A DNA stretch of 64,000 nucleotides from CAVUNY01 sp963843535 (lineage in GTDB: Bacteria; Chloroflexota; Anaerolineae; Anaerolineales; Anaerolineaceae). Location of the stretch: NCBI GenBank assembly GCA_963843535.1, contig CAWJKU010000002.1:186001-250000 (forward strand), read 5' to 3'. Positions 60,894 to 64,000 of this stretch are shown one piece after another (the stretch's first letter is position 1; each line of letters opens with the position of its first letter). The position numbers and the translations under genes were made by a program. Below the pieces are notes generated by a model. It saw only the letters and a list, made by a program, of their open reading frames with translations, ran no database searches and was not told the DNA's origin.

Positions 60894-61337
60894 ATGAAAT
60901 CTCGAACCAAGGCACGTTCTGTCGCCTTGCAAGTTCTTTATGAAGTAGATATATCGGGTCACCCGCCTGCCACTGTCCTCGAACAACGGATAGATGAAAA
61001 TCCTATGGAGAACAGCCTGACAGAATTTACATCCCAGATAATTTATGGGGTATATCCACTTTTCGAAAAACTAGATCAATTTATTTCGCAACATGCGCCG
61101 GAATGGCCAATGGATCAGGTCGCGGTCATTGACAGAAACATCATCCGGATAGCATTATGGGAATTTGCCGTTTCAGATATGACGCCTGTAAAAGTTGCGA
61201 TCAATGAGGCGATTGAATTAGCAAAAATGTTCGGAGCTGACAGCACACCCAGGTTTGTCAACGGCGTGTTGGGCAGCCTGGCAAACCGGCAAGACGAAAT
61301 CCATCGATATTTTGACCCTTTGATAAAAAAGCAATAA
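60894..61337 (+). CDS. nusB: Transcription antitermination factor NusB
   Basis: 147 residues, all-helical NusB fold: TKARSVALQVLYEVDISGH, APEWPMDQVAVIDRNIIRIA, VKVAINEAIELAKMFGADSTPRFVNGVLG (in part EAIELAKMFGADSTPRFVNG). Binds BoxA RNA with S10/NusE and prevents premature termination in rRNA operons. Gene order Asp23-nusB is common in Gram-positive and Chloroflexota genomes. Confidence 0.95.
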   Translation: MKSRTKARSVALQVLYEVDISGHPPATVLEQRIDENPMENSLTEFTSQIIYGVYPLFEKLDQFISQHAPEWPMDQVAVIDRNIIRIALWEFAVSDMTPVKVAINEAIELAKMFGADSTPRFVNGVLGSLANRQDEIHRYFDPLIKKQ

Positions 61338-61414
61338 ATTGGTGGATTGCATGATTTAATCACAGGAGTTATTCACGGTTGACGGTTCATCCTACCATTG
61401 AGGGGTTAACATCC

Positions 61415-63901
61415 ATGACCAACAGCAATTTTATGCAACGCTTTGCCGGCAACCTTTCCCGGCTGTTAATCGTTTTGATCACACTCACAGGTTGTTTACC
61501 CGCCCAAACTACTTTATCTCCAAATATGACGCCCGCCTCAACCTCGGAGCCTGCAGCCCAATTGCTGGCCCAGGTGACATTTGAGGTGGATGCTCCGGCC
61601 AAAACCACCACAACCCAACCATTGTTTATTGAATTGCTGGATGAGGTCACGGGTCTGGCTTTGAATCCTTCCCGGTACCGGATGGAAAATAAGGGCGACA
61701 ATCATTACAACTTTACCATTCCGATTCTCATTGGATCATTAGTGAAATATCGTTATGGGCAGGAAGGCGCATCTCCGAAGATTGAATATTCATCTGGCGG
61801 CAAACAGCTGCGCTACCGCCTGCTCCAGGTCCCTGGGCCAATTATTGTAAACGACATCATCAGCGGTTGGCAGGATCTGCCGTTTGCTGGCGTCTACGGC
61901 CGTCTGATCGGACAGGTCGTAGATTCGAAAACAAATACCCCCATCCCTAACGTAATGGTCACCGCAGGTGGTGTGCAGACATTGACCGCTGCGGACGGAA
62001 GCTATTTGATTGAAGGCTTGCCGGCAGGCGTTCATAATATCGTTGCCTACAGTCTGGATGGGATTTATGAACCATTCCAGCAAGGCGCGCAGGTTTCTGC
62101 AGGGATGGCAACTCCCGCCCCGATCCGGATGGAACCCGCGAAATTGGTAAAAGTAACTTTTGTGGCTGTTGCTCCTTCCGACACTGCCCGGGGAATACCC
62201 CTGCGGATCATTGGCAATATCCTCTCTCTGGGCAATACCTTCGCGGACATGGGTGGCGGCGTATCAACCATTGCTTCACGCGCACCATTAATGACATTAA
62301 TGCCGGATGGGCGATATAACCTGACCTTATCTTTACCCGCAGGCCTTGATTTACGTTATAAATACACGGCGGGAGATGGGTTCTGGAATGGAGAAAGAGG
62401 CCAGTCTGGTGAGGTTATCGTTCGGCAGTTAATCGTTCCGGAAAAAGATACGGTTATCGATGACACAATCACCGGTTTCCAAACCAAGGATTTTGCGCCG
62501 GTCACTTTTACCGTAACCGTGCCGGAAAATACGCCGGTAAATGATACGGTTTCTATCCAATTCAATCCTTATGGATGGACTCAATCCATTCCGATGTGGC
62601 CTCTTGGCAACAGGCAGTGGTTATTTATCCTGTATAATCCTTTACAGTTGGTCCCTAACATCGGATACCGTTTTTGCCGCAACGATCAATGCGGAGTGGC
62701 AGATGATGCTTCTTCAATGGGATCCGATGCCCCTGGAAAAACATTGACCCCCGGAAAGACCATTCAAAATATTCAAGCCGAAATCAAAGATTGGGCATGG
62801 ATTCAATCTTCTGTGACGGCTACCACGGTCGATACTGGTGAAATTAAACCCAGGGGATCATCTTTCCTGGCGGGTATTGAACTTCAGCCGGCGTACCGGC
62901 CTTCCTGGCAGCCATACATTTCCTGGGGTTTCGATAATATCAAGCATGTTGGCAGTAATTGGGTGGTAATCGATCCGACCTGGACAGCTACCCGAATAAA
63001 CCCACCGGTGTTCGAAACGGTCACCGGTCAGGATGCATATTGGCAGGATCTGGTCCAGATGATGGTTTGGGCTCAGGATAAAGAATTAAATATAGGCATC
63101 TTCCCCAAAATAAATTTCGAACAACCCCTTGATCAATGGTGGAATGCTTCTCAGAATGACACTTCGTGGTGGCAGACCTGGTTTGACCGTTACCGGTCAT
63201 TTATATTACATCACGCCGATTTAGCCAATCAAGTGAGTGCCGGAGTCCTGGTATTGGGCGATCCCCAAATCAGTCCTGCTCTGCCAGGCGGTATTTTGCC
63301 AAATGGAAAGCCGTCAAATCTCCCTGTGGATGTGGAAAAGAAATGGCAAAACTTGATAAACGAAGTGCGAGCACGTTATAAAGGAAAGATCGCGTGGGCG
63401 CTTCCATATTCTCCAGGGATGAAGGACGTTCCGGATTTTATCGGAGAGCTGGATGAAATTTATTTAATCTGGTCTGCCAGGTTGAGTGACTCCCCCAGCG
63501 CTTCAGCCAGACAATTGGCCGATCAAATGGGCCAGCTGCTGGATCAGGACGTAGCAAAATTCAAAGAAAGCGTGGACAAACCGCTAATAATTGCGGTAAA
63601 TTACGCGTCGGTTAAAAGTGCAGCGCAAGGGTGCGCGGTGCTAAAGGCGAGCTGCGTGTCTTTCGATACATTGAATGTCGAAAAAGATCAAACCAGCTTT
63701 ACACCGGATCTGGCCGAGCAGGCTAAGCTTTACAATGCTGTACTCATCGCCATCAATGAACGAGAGTGGATCGATGGCCTGGTATCTCAGGGATTTTACC
63801 CGCCTGCAACAGTTCAGGATTTCTCACCATCAATCAACGGCAAACCTGCCGCCGATATGTTATGGTACTGGTTCCCACGCATGATAACGCCAAAACAATA
63901 A
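61415..63901 (+). CDS. Large secreted lipoprotein: carboxypeptidase-regulatory-like and TIM-barrel-like parts
   Basis: 828 residues from the ATG at 61415 (GAGGGG at 9 nt); an earlier in-frame TTG lacks suitable spacing. Signal peptide with lipobox LITLTGC. A Thr/Pro linker leads to beta-sandwich domains, one being a carboxypeptidase regulatory-like repeat (GRLIGQVVDSKTNTPIPNVM, GSYLIEGLPAGVHNI), others resembling starch-binding or Ig modules (LMPDGRYNLTLSLPAGLDLRYKYTAGDG). The C-terminal third (~from 490) looks like a glycoside-hydrolase-type barrel (GFDNIKHVGSNWVVIDPTW, NIGIFPKINFEQPLDQWW, VLGDPQISPALPGG). A surface glycan-acting enzyme is inferred. Confidence 0.65.
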   Translation: MTNSNFMQRFAGNLSRLLIVLITLTGCLPAQTTLSPNMTPASTSEPAAQLLAQVTFEVDAPAKTTTTQPLFIELLDEVTGLALNPSRYRMENKGDNHYNFTIPILIGSLVKYRYGQEGASPKIEYSSGGKQLRYRLLQVPGPIIVNDIISGWQDLPFAGVYGRLIGQVVDSKTNTPIPNVMVTAGGVQTLTAADGSYLIEGLPAGVHNIVAYSLDGIYEPFQQGAQVSAGMATPAPIRMEPAKLVKVTFVAVAPSDTARGIPLRIIGNILSLGNTFADMGGGVSTIASRAPLMTLMPDGRYNLTLSLPAGLDLRYKYTAGDGFWNGERGQSGEVIVRQLIVPEKDTVIDDTITGFQTKDFAPVTFTVTVPENTPVNDTVSIQFNPYGWTQSIPMWPLGNRQWLFILYNPLQLVPNIGYRFCRNDQCGVADDASSMGSDAPGKTLTPGKTIQNIQAEIKDWAWIQSSVTATTVDTGEIKPRGSSFLAGIELQPAYRPSWQPYISWGFDNIKHVGSNWVVIDPTWTATRINPPVFETVTGQDAYWQDLVQMMVWAQDKELNIGIFPKINFEQPLDQWWNASQNDTSWWQTWFDRYRSFILHHADLANQVSAGVLVLGDPQISPALPGGILPNGKPSNLPVDVEKKWQNLINEVRARYKGKIAWALPYSPGMKDVPDFIGELDEIYLIWSARLSDSPSASARQLADQMGQLLDQDVAKFKESVDKPLIIAVNYASVKSAAQGCAVLKASCVSFDTLNVEKDQTSFTPDLAEQAKLYNAVLIAINEREWIDGLVSQGFYPPATVQDFSPSINGKPAADMLWYWFPRMITPKQ

Positions 63902-63932
63902 TTTATTCATCTACCATGGAGGATTAATAATT

Positions 63933-64000
63933 ATGACCAATTACGGCATCCCTGGTAAGTACGACCTGAAAAATCACGGCTTACGCAATTTTGGGGATGT
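63933..64000 (+). CDS. pckA: Phosphoenolpyruvate carboxykinase (ATP), N-terminal start (partial)
   Basis: Only 22 codons are in the window. ATG at 63933 preceded by GGAGG at ~10 nt. The translation contains KYDLKNHGLRNFGDV, which matches the PckA N-terminus (Y-G-L/D-x-N-H-G-L-x-N-x-G). Converts oxaloacetate and ATP to phosphoenolpyruvate, CO2 and ADP. Follows the lipoprotein gene by 31 nt. Confidence 0.6.
   Translation, partial: MTNYGIPGKYDLKNHGLRNFGD

Noticed and set aside
1..64000. Defence systems, CRISPR arrays, toxin-antitoxin pairs, prophage or secondary-metabolite clusters.
   Set aside because: None of the genes or repeats seen match such systems; the CPBP protein alone is not evidence for one.

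Overview
The window reads as chromosomal DNA of a bacterium of moderate GC content, most plausibly an anaerobic or facultative Chloroflexota lineage of the Anaerolineae type. This is inference from gene content, not from a marker gene. The content behind it: a ferredoxin-linked 2-oxoacid oxidoreductase (KorAB), a tungsten-type aldehyde ferredoxin oxidoreductase, two LarA-family proteins, a RicT-like PSP1 protein, a QueA-like protein paired with an SDR, a LivFGMHK importer with a lipoprotein binding protein, and strong GGAGG ribosome binding sites. I saw no outer-membrane or LPS genes. No rRNA, tRNA, CRISPR array or insertion sequence was seen. The only recombination gene is one tyrosine recombinase.

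Layout. 1-4.0 kb (+): end of mrp, ricT-like, a PIG-L deacetylase, an M20 amidohydrolase, a terminator, then a cytosolic BtuF-like metal/cobalamin receptor. 4.0-7.7 kb (+): a GntR/FCD regulator and korAB, ending at a bidirectional terminator. 12.2-7.7 kb (-): argF (frameshifted)-rocD-pyk-sseA. 15.0-12.4 kb (-): an ABC-2 exporter with an Ig-like/zinc-ribbon membrane protein. 17.3-15.1 kb (-): lycopene cyclase, an internally duplicated membrane protein, and the remnant of a small DUF6951-like gene. 22.1-17.3 kb (-): GNAT, MFS sugar transporter, LacI regulator, ribulokinase. 22.2-25.0 kb (+): AhpD-like protein, dus (frameshifted), a tiny Gly/Cys membrane protein, two tandem CBS proteins. 28.1-25.0 kb (-): SDR, LarA-like, class II aldolase. 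30.1-28.2 kb (-): DegT aminotransferase and CPBP protein. Then an MFS exporter (+) and guaB (-). 38.6-33.4 kb (-): livK-livH (frameshifted)-livM-livG-livF, with a consensus sigma-70 promoter and an intercistronic hairpin. 39-40.5 kb (+): two membrane proteins. 44.1-40.6 kb (-): prpBCD (methylcitrate cycle). Then xthA (-) and a large diguanylate cyclase (+). 51.9-48.0 kb (-): a NarL-type two-component system, then SDR plus QueA-like. 54.3-52.0 kb (-): SDR and an unrecognised 491-residue protein. 55.5-54.4 kb: tyrosine recombinase, followed by about 600 bp of AT-rich non-coding DNA. 56 kb: a stand-alone GyrA C-terminal beta-pinwheel protein (+). 57.1-60.5 kb: AOR (-) divergent from a second LarA-like protein (+). 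60.5 kb to the end (+): Asp23, nusB, a large secreted lipoprotein and the start of pckA.

Metabolic picture: fermentative or respiratory use of sugars and amino acids (pyk, aldolase, ribulokinase, branched-chain amino acid import, ornithine aminotransferase). Propionyl-CoA is oxidised through the methylcitrate cycle, and 2-oxoacids and aldehydes through ferredoxin-linked enzymes.

The most notable quality signal is that three conserved genes (argF, dus, livH) each carry a single one-base frame lesion, while neighbouring genes are intact. This suggests consensus errors or recent decay, and should be settled before any physiology is read from those loci. I found no defence system or other clearly undescribed multi-gene system. 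The best candidates for new biology are the duplicated membrane protein beside lycopene cyclase, the stand-alone GyrA C-terminal domain, the SDR/QueA-like pair and the unrecognised 491-residue protein.
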